This document shows, in pieces, positions 47,444-59,460 of a DNA stretch of 64,000 nt (positions are counted from its first letter, which is position 1; each line of letters starts with the position of its first letter). Below the pieces are notes generated by a model. It had not been told where the DNA came from. It ran no database searches and saw only the letters and a program-made list of their open reading frames with translations. The stretch covers positions 806,001 through 870,000 of the forward strand of contig NBAY01000011.1 in NCBI GenBank assembly GCA_002794775.1, read 5' to 3'. A program made the translations under genes and the position numbers. This DNA comes from Porodaedalea pini (Eukaryota; Basidiomycota; Agaricomycetes; Hymenochaetales; Hymenochaetaceae).

Positions 47444-50400
47444 ATGAACGAGCACGACAAGCCGCCCATTAAGCGCAAGGTGAGTGTTTAACCGCTTGCT
47501 GGAAGATCTCCCCCAATATCATCCTAACGCCCTCCTATCCATGGCAGCGAGTTACTAAGGCATGCCTCGTTTGTGCGAAGTCCAGGCGGAAAGTTCGTCG
47601 TCCCGTGTACTTATCATCGGACTTGTGTTCATGATCTCTCCCAGTGTGATGGGCAGCAGCCTCTTTGCGGTACATGCAAGGGTCAAAACCTCGCGTGCAC
47701 TTGGTCGGATGGTGGGTTCCCGTCAACATATAACTCACGCATGCGTGATGTGAACACCTTTGTATGCCACCAGTACCCTCTAGACGTGGCCCTCCGAAGG
47801 GCTATCGACGCGGCAGCGCAGACCCTATGTCTCTCGCCCCTAAGATTTTAAAAATACGCGAGCACGTTCAAGCACTGCAGCTTGCGTATGGCGACCGCCT
47901 TGTGCTCAGCGAGCTGCACAAGGCAGTATTTGGTGAAGGACCCTGTGACGTGGGTGCCGAACTAGAAGCCTTGGAGGAGACTGGTCAAGCGGATGCAGGT
48001 CCGTCTACAGATGCTGCCTCGACTTCGAAGAGACGCACTGGCTCGAGCGCTTCAGACGCTAGTGGGCATGCAATGGTGAGGAATCGGAGTGATTGGAGTC
48101 AGGACGAGCATGAAGGTGACCTCCAACATTTCATTTTTTTCTCCAGTTCTTCACTGAACGCAACTGATTGCCAGACCATGCTCACTCCGACCTAGATGAG
48201 GGCTCGTCCTCGGGCATGGCCTTTCTTGCGACGTCCATGCGCTACATGCATACCGGCGGGGGACCGTTAACTCCTGTATCCGACAGCGAACGGATTCCAA
48301 TGGAGAAGTACAGCCCCTGGGCTTTACGTGATCACGTCGAGAGACACCCGCTGGTCAGGCGCAAATCGACCGCTCCGACATACGTCCCACAGCCTTCTCC
48401 AGAGGACATTGAGATTCTCTTGAAGACTTACTGGGCGTCCATCCATCCTGTAATGACATCTTATCCTATTTTCAGAAGATGGGGTTCACACTGATGCATG
48501 CATATACCCAGCACTGGCCTATCCTGTACAAACCCGCTTTCGATGCCGTCTCTATTTTCCGCATATACGAAGAGGTGCCACTTGCGCTCCTATATGCTAT
48601 GTACGCACTGTCCGCCCGTCTTGCGCCAACGCCGGCGCTTGGTGTTCCTATTGCGGAAACCTTCCGCCGCGTTGCAGAAGAGGAGCTGCAAAGTGAGGGG
48701 GCTTTCCGCTCAGACAGTCAGTTGCATTCACCTTAATATAGCATTGATGTTCACCGAAGGTTTGTCCAGTCAACACATGTACCGCGCTGTTCCTCCTAAG
48801 TCTGTATTACCACGGCGAGGGAAACCAAAGACAAGCATGGGTACATTCCGGTAAGTAATTCAAATTCATGCATAGTACTAAGATAGGCTTACAGTGCTTG
48901 CAGGTGTTGCGGCGATGATGGCTCTTGACCTTGGTCTGCATAAATCAGCGAAGGGGCTCCCTCTTGTGGAGCACGAACGCCGTGTCCGCGTATTTTGGAA
49001 CATTTACGTCTACGAGAAGTGAGCTTGCTGCGCCTCTGTGACATATATAACTAATCTGGCCTTTGATAGGGTCCTTGCATGTGAGATGGGCCGGCCAGTG
49101 CTAATTCGGATGGTGCATTGCGATCCTGTGCGACTTTCTGAAGAGCAGTCGGATGAATATGAAACGGTTGTACACCCCGGGGCCTCTCGCTTTGGGCATA
49201 CTGTCAGATTATATGTCAGTTAGGCCTCTTGCTCGTTTTCCCTTTGTATAGTATACTAATGACTCGTCTGAAAAGACGATATCTATTTTCAACGCCGCCG
49301 TCGACCTCTTCCGGATATTCGAGCGTGTGCTGAGCGAGGTACATTCAGTGGTGTCGCCATCTTCCATCCGCTCAACTCGCGAGCGTCTTGTCTCGGAACT
49401 CGACCGCGAGCTCGAAGAGTGGCAGAAGTCGCTTGGACCGCGGTGCAAGTACCCGTCATCGGACGACCGCACGCCCACGAGGTCCTTGTACTTATGCCAT
49501 GGCGTGCGTCACTTTCGCTTTTTCTCTAATATCAGATCGACATGTGCAGAGCGCTGATGACGACCTACAGTGGTACCATACGGCTATGATCCTCCTCCAT
49601 CGACCCCTTATTCACCGTCCCCGTGTTGGTCAGACGTTCGTCAGTAACTTCCATCACAAGAAAGCGACAGAGCATGCGAACCAGCTAGTGGACCTTCTCG
49701 CACTGTTCGCTGCGGGACAGGAAATTGACAAGGTGAGTTATATCCCATGGCGATGATTTCCTTTGTTTCTTTAATCTTCCGGAGTAAATTCTGATCCCGT
49801 CGTACCCATCGTATTTACCCGTAGCTTCCGCCAAACGACGCATATTTAATTTTCACAGCTGCGACTCTCCACGTCTTCAATCTCACACTGAACGATAAGC
49901 ATCTGCGCGAAGCGGCACGTCCGCGTTTGGAGCAGTGCGTTGAATGGTTGCGGGTAAACCAATTTCACATTCACCTTGTTGACGTATCTAAGTGAATTTG
50001 TGTCTTGCATCAGGGTCTTGCGGAAACCTGGTCGGCCGCGTCCCAGTACAAGCTGCTTCTCGACGCGTGTACGCATTTTTTCCGGGGATGACCCATTTCA
50101 TCAACCCAACATCGCTTACTAACAACTTGTCCAGTCTCGCAGGTGGCCGCGAACACTCTAAACCATAGTCATACAGCGTCACCCACCGCGTCGACACCGG
50201 TACCACCTCAGCAGAGCACACACACTCAGCAGTCCCCACACGGTGTTGTCTTCTCCCAAAGCGGATCCGGAATCCCATACGTCATGTCCCAGAATGCCGA
50301 GCTTAATCTAGCGCCGCCGCCGCAGTTACAACACCAACAGGTGCAGCCGCAAATTTTTACGGGTGACGCGGAGCAGAAGTTCAGCACTCCCGAGCTGTTC

Positions 50401-50586
50401 TCTCTTGAGAACTACTATTGGAACGACTTCCAGACGGGCGCAAATCCTACGCAGCAAATGGAACAGTATTACGCCCGTTCGCAGAGTAGCGAGATGTCAA
50501 CGCAAGCACCCGGCACGGCGGGCCAGGTGAGCGGAGTATATTATGACGTCCTTCGCCTACTGCAGGAGGAGGGTAGAACTTCATAG
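47444..50586 (+). CDS. Zn2Cys6 fungal-specific transcription factor
   Basis: Begins MNEHDKPPIKRKRVTKACLV; the zinc cluster is built from three exons and reads CLVCAKSRRKCDGQQPLC, GTCKGQNLACTW with the canonical C-x2-C-x6-C-x6-C-x2-C-x6-C spacing. The linker RRGPPKGYRRG is typical of Gal4-type factors with an RGPPKGY motif. The fungal_trans domain follows: HWPILYKPAFDAVSIFRIYE, LLYAMYALSARLAPTPALG, LAGVAAMMALDLGLHKSAKG, HERRVRVFWNIYVYEKVLAC, EMGRPVLIR. The C-terminus is Gln/Ser/Pro-rich (STPVPPQQSTHTQQSPHGVV), a plausible activation region, ending at 50586. At least ten introns; some borders are approximate. It converges on the crotonase-ligase gene 155 bp away and, by proximity only, could regulate it. 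Confidence 0.84.
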
Positions 50587-50741
50587 TCTACTCCAGGCAC
50601 CTTATCTTGGTATATACTTTCTTCTTTCAGTTCCGTCGTCTGCTATGCGATCATCTGCGGCCCTTTTACTTTGATTAAACATTGTTTAAATCCATTCCTT
50701 TCTTGTACATAGAGCCTTTGTCAACGTTTTACTAGGACAGT

Positions 50742-53548
50742 TTATAAATGTGCTTTTATGCGACGTTCAAAATCCTTAAACACAGACCAATCCTTAAACA
50801 CAGACCGATCCTCCCGAGACCATGCCTCCTGCAGCTTGAAAATCTCCAATTTGCCTGTGGGTGTCCGTGGCAAAGTGTTGCAGAAGCCAACGAACCTAGG
50901 CACCTGGTACTTCGCCATTGACTTGACGGAAAAATCGTGTACGGCTTGCTCTGTGAGGTCACTACCTGGGCGTTTGACAATCGAGACAGCAAGATCCTCT
51001 TCGGTGAGCTCAAGGGCGGGAACACCATATGCGGCACATTCGAGAATGTCCGGATGCAGGAGTAGCGCTTCTTCGACTTCGAAAGCTTTAATAGATATAT
51101 GAATGTAGTACAATGGTGTTTACTGGGTGGACGACGGCTAACCTGATATGTTTTCGCCCCGCCGTCTGATGACATGCTTCCTCCGACCCACAAAGAACAG
51201 GTTTCCTTCGGAGTCCAGACGGCAGAGATCGCCAGTATGGAACCATGTATCACGCAGGGAACTCGCAGTGGCTTGGGCGTTCTTGTAATACCCTTGTAAA
51301 ACGTTAGGCTGAGTCATTCCTTGAAGTGGAATCCTGACCGGAAAATCGTGACACGCTAGGTTGGCGTATGATAAGCTCGCCCACTACACCTGGCACGGCA
51401 TCAGAGCCGTCGGCGTCAAGAATCTTAATATCAATTCCCTGACGTGCCATACCGCAAGACCCTTTGACTCTTGGTCGATCTATTGGCTGTACCACAGGTA
51501 ATCCAGTTTCTGTCGAACCTGTTACTATGCAATGAGCATCTTAAGCAACTTATTATACTTTACACACGAACCGTAGACCTCATAGACCTTGAGATTAAAG
51601 CGCTTCTCGAAGTCGTCCACCCAAAGTGGTACTGGAACGCCCCACATTAGGCGAAGAGTGCTGTTAGAGCCCGAAGGGCTAGCTGATGCTTTGTAGATGA
51701 TACTCAGCGTCGCGCCCATAAAATCCGCGACCGTAGCTTGAGTCTGGCGAATCTCGTCCCACCACGAGCTGGCAGAAAAGCGTTCTGAAATTGCTGCCGT
51801 CGCACCGAGTAACAGGGCAGGGACGACGGTAAGCGAGGATGCATCGGCATGACAAAGTGGAAACGGGCAATAGAGTACGTCCGACGATGTGAGACGAAAT
51901 GAATCAATGAGCGCATGGCCGACAGAAAAGAAGTACTGGTGATTTAGCTCGCAGGCCTTCGAAGGTCCAGTTGTCCCTGATGTGAACAACAAGGAGGTCG
52001 TGGCTCTAGGGGACTGAGAAATAGGCGCCAACGGAGACGCGCCGATTAAAGAACCCGAAGATTTATGCGCGGATGTTGAACCTTTGACAAACAGGTCCAA
52101 GCCAATGCCCGAAGGAAGATGAGGCAAAAACGCTTCGTCGATGATCACGATCTTCGGAGCGATGAGCTCAAGAGCCCGGCGCAATGTAATGCCCCTGAAC
52201 TCCGTCTGGAATCGGAGACAATCAGTGTACGCACATCAATCAATTGAAGAGATGCTTCGTACGTGTAAAGGGGCCCAAACCGCACCCACTGACATGGTTG
52301 CAAACCAGAAGCGGACCATTTCCTCGCTATTCACCATCATAGCTGCGATGACGTCTCCTGCATGGATACCGGACGTCGAAAGTCCATGAGCCAGTGCGGA
52401 GACGTTTTCGTAAAATGTGGAGTAGGTGATATCGGAGCTCCCGAAGCGTAAGAATACCCTGTCAGGATGGGAGGAAGCGGTTTCCTTCAAAAGGGACGGT
52501 AGAGTAGTCCATTCGCCGTCGAACGAAGCGTTCCCGTGAGCATTCTTGCGTTGTCTAAATTTTTCAAAAGCCTCTGAAGCACAGTCATCTGCAAACGCCC
52601 TGCTTGCAACTTTCACCTCATAGTCCAGCACTGCCTCAGCATTCGGAAATGTTGCTCGTTCAAGTCCTGTCTTTATAGCAGCCAGACTGCGTCTGGATTT
52701 CGACGAGAGCTGCATGGCCAATTCGTTGGAACGCGATAGTGGGTCCTTCGCTACTTCTGTTATCATGTTTAGCGACAGAGCTTCATCAGAAGATACTACA
52801 TGTCCGAGAAGCATCAGACGTTTGGCTTGTTGAAGACCTATTAGTTGAGGGAGTCTTCCCGCTACAAAATTATGTTTTTGGTACACGCAATTTCTCGATG
52901 ACATACCTACTCACTGATACCTCCGGTAGGTGCGTGGCCATGACTGATCTCCGGGAACATGAACTTCGCATCGGGAGAAGTAATCACGATGTCTGCAGCA
53001 AGAGCAATCTAACCACAGTCATGAGCTGATCAGCGCTACAGGTTCGTGGTACTCACTTCAGCCCCTCCGCCTACAGCCCATCCATTCACAGCAGCAATGA
53101 AGACGGTGTCCGCACCTGTCATCAAGCGGGTAATAGCTTGAAGCTGCTCGAAAGCCAGGCGCAACTCTTCAGGATCTGTGCCACCGGATTGAGGTGCTAG
53201 CGTCTCCTTCAGGTCTGATAGGTAAAGTTGGTGGCTCCTGTACAGTGTACGAAGCTGCGACGAAAATCACCTTCTCCGGAGCAGAATGATTCACCGGAAG
53301 CTGTTAAAATGCATATTTTATGTTTCGTAGCCTGTAAAGTAAGCAGATATTAGGTCGGCCTAGAACAGTAGTTCTTAACGCGGACTTACTGCAACATGCT
53401 CTAAGTAGGACAATAGTGAGGTCAGCAAAGCCACATTGATTGCGTTCAGGCAATGAGGACGGTTAAGAGTAATCGTGGCGACGCCGGCAGTTGAGTCGCA
53501 TGAGAAGCAGACTACTCCTTCTGAAGATAGAGCTCTTGGTGCAGACAT
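50742..53548 (-). CDS. Crotonase-acyl-CoA ligase fusion protein
   Basis: Starts MSAPRALSSEGVVCFSCDST at 53548. Residues 1 to about 260 are an enoyl-CoA hydratase/isomerase domain: GVATITLNRPHCLNAINVAL, SFCSGEG and NGWAVGGGAE (oxyanion hole), IALAADIVITSPDAKFMFPE, LPQLIGLQQAKRLMLLGHVV. Both glutamates that act in hydratases (GGGAE and FPEI) are present. The same exon (52904-52236) runs on without interruption into the AMP-binding domain: TTLPSLLKETASSHPDRVFL, LLFTSGTTGPSKACELNHQY (phosphate loop), VKVYEVYGS region, and the C-terminal lobe with FVGFCNTLPRTPTGKLEIFK carrying the catalytic lysine. One polypeptide would thus activate an acid to its CoA thioester and hydrate or cleave an enoyl-CoA. 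No mitochondrial or peroxisomal signal is evident (C-terminus KAHL). Substrate unknown. Confidence 0.86.
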
Positions 53549-54452
53549 CTTTGTACTGGTCTACTTGCAGAGATTGTAAATGATAGGGAGAGAAACTGGG
53601 GAGGTTTGCGGAACTTTCTGTTCGTGGTATAAGCAGAGTATGTTAGCGGTTAATTTGCGGTAAAACGGATAACGGATCAAGTTGCGGATAATCCTTGCTA
53701 TTGCGGACACACTCGAGAAGATACTGTATGAAGTCGCACTTGTCGAGCGCTACCGGCAGAAAGCGAGGAGAGGATGCCTTGTGGCCAAGTGGATTAGACT
53801 GCGATAACGGCAGTTATCGAACTCAAGAGAGGATGCGGCATGACCAGTGAGTTCTTCGGAGAATTCGGAACGGGATGAGAAACAGCAGCGGTTTTGTAGT
53901 TTTGTAGTCCTCGCATTGAGAAGAGAAATGCCTCTGTAAAGAGCCTTGCGAATCCCTGTACACTACGAACATCACACTTCAAAGGACGAGACTAGAGATC
54001 GATCGGACTGATTGAGAATCGACGTGCTGTTCTTTGTTTAAAAGAGGAAAGCTGTAAAAGTGTTGTAACCGGATGTAGGAGCCAGGCTTTCAGTTGAAGA
54101 CAGTCAGCAGAACAGAAGTTGCTATACAAACGTGTCCGAGAAGTCGGGAAAAGGCAAAAAGAAAGACCGGGAGCTAGAGTCCTAAAACAGAACCTATTAG
54201 ACAACAAGAAGCGACAAACAACACGAGCTCATTAAGGCCGATTCGATATGAATTACTCACGTTGTCCGCAATGCTCGTTGGTGAGAAAAAAAGTATACTT
54301 CATGCCGGAATTCAGAAGCCAACTTCCGATATTCTGCAAGAGCCTCGTACAGCTGCGTAATTTGAGAAGCAAAATGATCCCGTGATTAAGTTCCTTAGTT
54401 TAATTCCAAACGCAAACGAAAGCATATGATCAAACAAAACAGTCTAGTAAAG
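53549..54452. other. Intergenic, no gene
   Basis: 904 bp upstream of the crotonase-ligase gene and downstream of SEY1, both on the minus strand. Two short minus-strand frames (53794-53982, 53992-54207) are unconvincing. A tRNA-like A-box word near 53778-53788 has no partner acceptor stem or B box. Confidence 0.45.
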
Positions 54453-57334
54453 TCATAGAGGTTCGATCCTCCGACGTCGTAGCTCTGAAGACTCGTCATC
54501 GTCATCGTTTGACGTATAATTATGCCCATTTTGAATAGGCTCCGTTAAGACGGGCGTTGAGAAGTGTTGTCGTAGCCGTTCCGTAGCTTGGTGCTGCACC
54601 TATGTCAAAAGTTCAGCGTTCGTTTCGCGGTGTGAGGGGTAGCAGGTTTTCCAACCTCATTCGTTATCGTCCTCGTAACCTGCAACAACGGACCGACCAA
54701 ACCAAGCTTGACGATTGCCCATCTATACAAGGAAGTGTATCGTGAGATAACATTGAAACCAAATACGTCGAATACTTACGCAGTGACTAATGCACACAGC
54801 ATCAATGCGAAGTAGATAGGGTTAAACAGCACCACCATGGCCTCGTTCCAGCCGAGGACAACGAGTACTCCGTACATCCAGGAGGGTATTTGCGCGATAC
54901 TAGAAACCATCGAGCGTTTCGCTTCGACATAGTAAGCGTCTGCATCTTTGCGGAACCGAGACGAAATATCCAAAACTTTCGTCTCAGATAGGACAGTTAA
55001 CGAAGAATCGAAGTCGTAAGTGTCCACTTGTTGCTGTGAGTCATCGTGAGCTGCATCTACCGCATCGTCGGGCAGTTCATACGCTAGCGAAGGGTTCAGA
55101 GGCTTGATTTTTGCATATAATGGGATAAGTTCGACGGTCTGGTCGCGGGCCTTTTTGAAGGCTCCATCAATGTCATCATCGGGCTTCCAAACGCGAGGGA
55201 CACCGTGCTCGTCGTACCTAAAGCGCTCCTCGAAGTGCGTACGCAGTTTACTGAGTATGACAGGATCTGCCGTCTGCTCATCGACTTTCGCACGGAGAGC
55301 TAGCCATGCACGTTTGCGCACTATAGCCAGGGAGTTGGTATTTTCCTCCCCGGTGCTATTGAAACCTGAGGATCAAAAGCCTGTTAGACAGGCGACACAA
55401 GAAATGTAAAGATTTGCGGAATTCACTTCGAGCTTTGCTCAGATAGACAGACTCGGCACTTTCGAGGGTTTGTCGGAACGCAGTGAGCACCTTGTCCCAC
55501 GTGTCTGGAGCCGCAGCGTTGAGATGCAGTTCAACAGGTTCGGAGATTTGCCTCTTGAAGTTGCGCTGGTGAGGTAGACAAGGAATTAGCGACAAGCAAC
55601 AATGTGCACTACTTCAACTTACCTCGATGGAATTAATCATCTTCTTGGTCTCATCAGCACGACACTGATCAGCAACGGATCCTATCTCCTCGCGCAGTAG
55701 CTCTAGCTCGTCTTCCCAGGCCCAGTCAGTGTCTTCCAACTTCGCTTCCTTCGCTCCGTCGACGAATCGCTTCTCGCAGGTCTCTCGTGCCTTTGAACAG
55801 ACGTCTGCGAAGTTATATCCTTCTACACGCATTCCATCCACCATCTCTTTCTTGAACGACAACAGAGCCGACTTATGAAGATTTTTGAGCTGACCGAGGA
55901 AGAGCGGCGAGAGAACGGAGTCGACGACATTTAAGAGATCTGAGCGCTTCCGTTGATAGACGCCTTGGTGATACCTTGAAGCGTCTTTGTCATAGCGAGC
56001 TTGGGCAAACAGTATGAGCTATTGGCAACTTGGATGCAGATGAGGATAAGGACATACAGATTGCGCCTGACTTCCACTTGCGCATCATTCCTCCCAACCT
56101 CTCAACGACACGACCTGCTTCGATAGGTCGACGCTGAGACTTCGATTGTTCGTTAAATTCAGCAAGAGCCACGCTTGCAATCTCGTCACAACGAAACTGG
56201 GCCAGGAGCTCCTGTTGTGTAGGCAAATCAAGATCTTTGTTTGATTGAACTTGTTCCTGCAGAAGTAAGTCAGCAATCCACCCAAATGATAGCAGCGAGA
56301 ACACGGACCCATATGCCTTCCATGTACAAAGCCACACCATCTGCAGGAATCCTCTTGTGATACGCGGGTTTAAACACGTAGCCCTCGTCGTTCTTATCGA
56401 CAAATCTCCTCCTCAAGGCCTGTACTTCGCTCTCAAACTTCTCTGCAGCGAGAATTTTGTGCGGAAGTGCGGTGAAGCTAAGGTCGAAATAGTCTGAGAG
56501 CTTGCAGTCCTGGAGTTCAGCAGGTTTGGATAAGCTCTCCCATATGCGTTTGAGGTCCGTTTCGAGTGTTGAAGCTAGATTGGCGAGCGGCGTTGTACCA
56601 ATGTGGTCGCGAATGATGAAAAGGAGTAGTGTTCGTTGATTTGTATTCTCCTTGGATTTTCCGAAAAGCCCCAAGTTTACTTCAAAAACCGTTTTGAGTA
56701 ACCCCATGTTTGCCCCTTGGTATAAGCCGACTTGGTGTTCCCAAAGGTTGATGAGAAGCACTTCTGACGATGCAAGAGAGAACAGTGCAGATTTGCGTTC
56801 AAAATCCTGGTCTTCTCCGCGCTCCCTGCCGTCTGTACCTTCGACGTCCATAACCATTACATTCATGCCCTTGCCACGACACATCCATATGCCTATAAAC
56901 ACGTTGGTTCGATTTGGGAGCACGTAGAATTTCAGCTACGTACCCTTAGTCGTCTGCTGGCGCTTCGTTTCATCCATAACATCAAAGTTAGTTCCAAATA
57001 AACGGTTCAATAAAGTGCCTGTAGGACACGGACCCGCTTCAGCCAAGCTCCTGTATTGAACTAGCCGGGCACGTACTTTTTCCTGTAGACTGAGAGCCGA
57101 AGACAGACACAATGTCGTAGTCAAATCCGGATTCCCGTAAACCCCAGCGGTCCATTTGTGTCGTTAATTCTTGCCTGCATAATGAGTGAGTCTCGACAAA
57201 CGCGCCACCGCTAAAGCCACTGACGTGAAGTTCTTCTGGTCGTCAATGATCTGCAGTCTGTCTACGCCGCCTTTGGTATGATTGGCATGGCCATTGAGAG
57301 AGCGTTTGACAACATTCTCAGACGCACTGGACAT
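54453..57334 (-). CDS. SEY1: SEY1, dynamin-like GTPase of ER membrane fusion
   Basis: Starts [20 protein letters not shown] at 57334 and ends [29 protein letters not shown] at 54453. The GTPase domain is complete: P-loop [20 protein letters not shown] (split by an intron inside the codon after GK), switch region [40 protein letters not shown] (G3 with DVEG), RDHIG near the G4 position. A long helical bundle follows, then two adjacent hydrophobic segments ([34 protein letters not shown]) that insert in the ER membrane as a hairpin, and a short cytosolic tail. Sey1/RHD3/atlastin proteins tether and fuse ER tubules by GTP-driven dimerisation. About eight introns. A LINE fragment ends roughly 240 bp upstream of the start codon. 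Confidence 0.92.
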
Positions 57335-57576
57335 ATTGAAGGTAGCAGGTAGAGCCAAGGTATAATACAGACCTGCAGGTTGCTGGCTGGCTGGCCATGA
57401 AGACCGTATGTCGCTGCTTTTCCAAATACCGCTATATATTCCCACGACGTCATTCACGTGCCGTCTCGCACCTATTCTACTACATAAGAGGAAAGAAGAG
57501 AGAAAAAAGAAAGACTACGTCGTGCGCGAATGAGGGTTATCGTAATATGTCAATGGCAACTATAAGGAGTACGGGG

Positions 57577-58983
57577 TTAAAAATGCAGGTCAGAGGGAAG
57601 GTCTGAAAAGTAAGGCATAGGATCGGGAGGTCGACGAAAAGAAAAATATGCAAATTGTAATAGCAGCATGAAGTTATTGGGTAAAAACCATTCTGAAAAG
57701 TTAAAGGAAAGGGTATTTTGGTGAAACATGTGTTTTCGTATATGTGAAAAGTAAGGACAAGTATTAAGAATATGACGAACATTGTGTTGAATACAAGATG
57801 GGTCCGGGCAGCAGCTAGTCAGGTTCCGATTATGCATGTCGAAAGAGTTGAGCAGGAGCTCGACAGCTTTTGTTTGTAGATTATGCAGTATGCATTTCTC
57901 CGAAGGGAGGCATAAAAAGGGGCAAAGCTGGCATCGAGGGTACATCAAGAAGGGCACTGCTAAGAAGCTGCAATGCCCTCTGAGGTTGATAATGCAGTTG
58001 CACCATTGACCTATTAGGTCAGCAGTGAAACAAGCGTTGATGTTGGGTAGAGAGTCTGGTGCAGGATTGCGCTGCCAAGACTGGGATGCTTGGGATGCTA
58101 ACTGGTCTGCGCGAGCATTGCCGGGGAGCCCCATATGCGAGGGGAGCCATTGAACCATAATGGTTGAGGAGGGGTGATGAGTGGCTAAGAATATGCTGCA
58201 GTATCTGCGGAAGGCAATGATGAAGGGTGCGTGATGATAGTCATCTTCGAAGATAAGCCGGGTGCTGGTCGCTGAGTCTGTAACGACACACAGATATAGG
58301 GGGGTATGGCAGTTCATGAACATCGAGGTGAATTGCACGATACCAGAGAGGAGGGCTTGTTGCTCCTCGAATAGGATATTGGACTGTATGTGCACATCTG
58401 AAGAAAAGGACGCCAGCTCGCATCGATTGTGCATAATGGAATAGCCATGGCCACCGGTAGGGACACCATCTAAATCAACGATCGATCCATCAGTGAAGAG
58501 GAAGAATTGAAAGGGAGGTGGGTGGTTAAAAAGGTGAAGGAAAGAGCAATGAGCCAGGCCACTTTGGGCTCTGGTTGACAATGGAACAAGAGATAGATGG
58601 GAATGAATAGGGGTGAAACGAGGGTATAAAATGGTAGGCGGGATCGTAATGTTAGTGAGAAGTTGCTTGTGCAATTCTGCCATAGGTGGCAAAGACAGTT
58701 TATGGGAAGAAACATAAGAAGAAATGAAATGTTTGGCTTGATAATGAACAAAAAGGTCAATGGAGGGTATGGATAGGAGTGACTCTGCTGCGTGTTTATT
58801 GACGCTGGATGAAAGAATGAAGGAAAGAAAATGGTGCTGGACCGGTTGAAGATGCACAGAAATAGAAGGAGACGGGGAGAAAAGTAGTGCTCCATATAAT
58901 GAAACAGAGTGAATGAGATTGAAGTATAATAGGCATTGGTATTCAAGATACACACCATTTGAAGGATTAAAAGAAAAGATCAT
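57577..58983 (-). pseudogene. RNase H end of LINE polyprotein
   Basis: A 468-codon frame. The RNase H core is clear: FFLFTDGSIVDLDGVPTGGH (first Asp), NILFEEQQALLSGIVQFTSM (Glu), YLCVVTDSATSTRL (Asp), VQWLPSHMGLPGNARADQLA (last His and Asp). A cysteine/histidine tail (CCPDPSCIQHNVRHILNTC) follows, as in many fungal LINEs. It is only the C-terminal piece of a normal RT-RNase H protein of more than 1000 residues, so it cannot work alone. Codon usage is T-rich on the coding strand, unlike the neighbouring host genes. Confidence 0.75.
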
Positions 58984-59032
58984 TGATGAAGGGTGGAAAG
59001 GGCTTTATTGGCCCTCAATTGAAGATGTAAAG
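57577..59032 (-). mobile_element. 3' remnant of a LINE-type retrotransposon
   Basis: This stretch carries an RNase H domain and C-terminal cysteine motif of a non-LTR retrotransposon, but the reverse transcriptase and endonuclease are missing from the window. At 59032 it stops exactly at the LTR of the gypsy element, and reading past the first ATG shows coding-like text (RANKALSTLHQ) interrupted by frame changes. The simplest reading is that the gypsy element inserted into an older LINE, whose 5' part would lie beyond the right edge. The 3' boundary, near 57480-57577, has no obvious poly-A tail. Confidence 0.65.
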
Positions 59033-59137
59033 TGTTAGGCGGGAGTCCGGGAGACGACTCGGACCGGGCAGGCCTCGGCTGACTGTTCTCTGGGACGTGC
59101 TATACTTGAGCGTAGACTCAGGACACGCTTACTCAGG

Positions 59138-59162
59138 CTAGGTCGTCGCGGAGGTAAGAGGA
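59138..59162. repeat. 25-bp direct repeat inside the LTR, copy 1
   Basis: Identical to 59204-59228, 66 bp apart (start to start). The core is CTAGGTCGTCGCGGAGG. Repeated motifs of this sort in LTRs often bind transcription factors. Confidence 0.85.
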
Positions 59163-59203
59163 TTAATACAAGTCTGAACTAATACAAGGGGGACGAGTCT
59201 CAC

Positions 59204-59228
59204 CTAGGTCGTCGCGGAGGTAAGAGGA
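59204..59228. repeat. 25-bp direct repeat inside the LTR, copy 2
   Basis: Second exact copy of 59138-59162, lying between the first copy and the TATA-like box. Confidence 0.85.
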
Positions 59229-59445
59229 AAAGCAGAACAAGGAGTTCATGCGATTCCTGAGACCTTATATAGCAACGACCGTGAGACTATGTTACCTAAC
59301 ATTACATAACGAGTGGGAATGGAACGAATGAAGGCAGTGTGGGAATGATTGTGTAAGATGGGTAAATATAATGAAAAGGACGGATATAATAAAGGAAATG
59401 GTAAAAGGGAAAATAAAGGAAAAGGTGAAAGTTCAGGTTCTAACA

Positions 59446-59460
59446 TTACCCCCCCTTCAA
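59446..59460 (-). other. Polypurine tract overlapping the pol stop
   Basis: Reading the minus strand, TTGAAG plus seven G residues and the TAA stop abut the LTR start at 59445. This is the expected primer site for plus-strand DNA synthesis, and it is embedded in the last codons of pol, so the element has no 3' untranslated gap before the LTR. Confidence 0.8.

Larger units (their letters stand above)
59033..59445 (-). repeat. 3' LTR, 413 bp
   Basis: Bounded by the inverted hexamer TGTTAG...CTAACA, typical of LTR ends. In the element's direction it begins at 59445, directly after the pol stop codon, and ends at 59033. A TATATAA box lies at 59271-59265. It contains a 25-bp direct repeat. The outer flank before 59033 reads GTAAAG, whose match at the other end of the element would prove the target duplication. 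Confidence 0.85.

Noticed and set aside
53040..53300. Separate short crotonase gene upstream of the ligase
   Set aside because: Exon phases join these segments to the following exon, and the crotonase end and ligase start share one exon without a stop.
53771..53812. tRNA-like A-box word (TGGCCAAGTGG)
   Set aside because: No cloverleaf can be drawn, the 5' end has no pairing 3' acceptor stem, and no B box (GGTTCGANNCC) follows.
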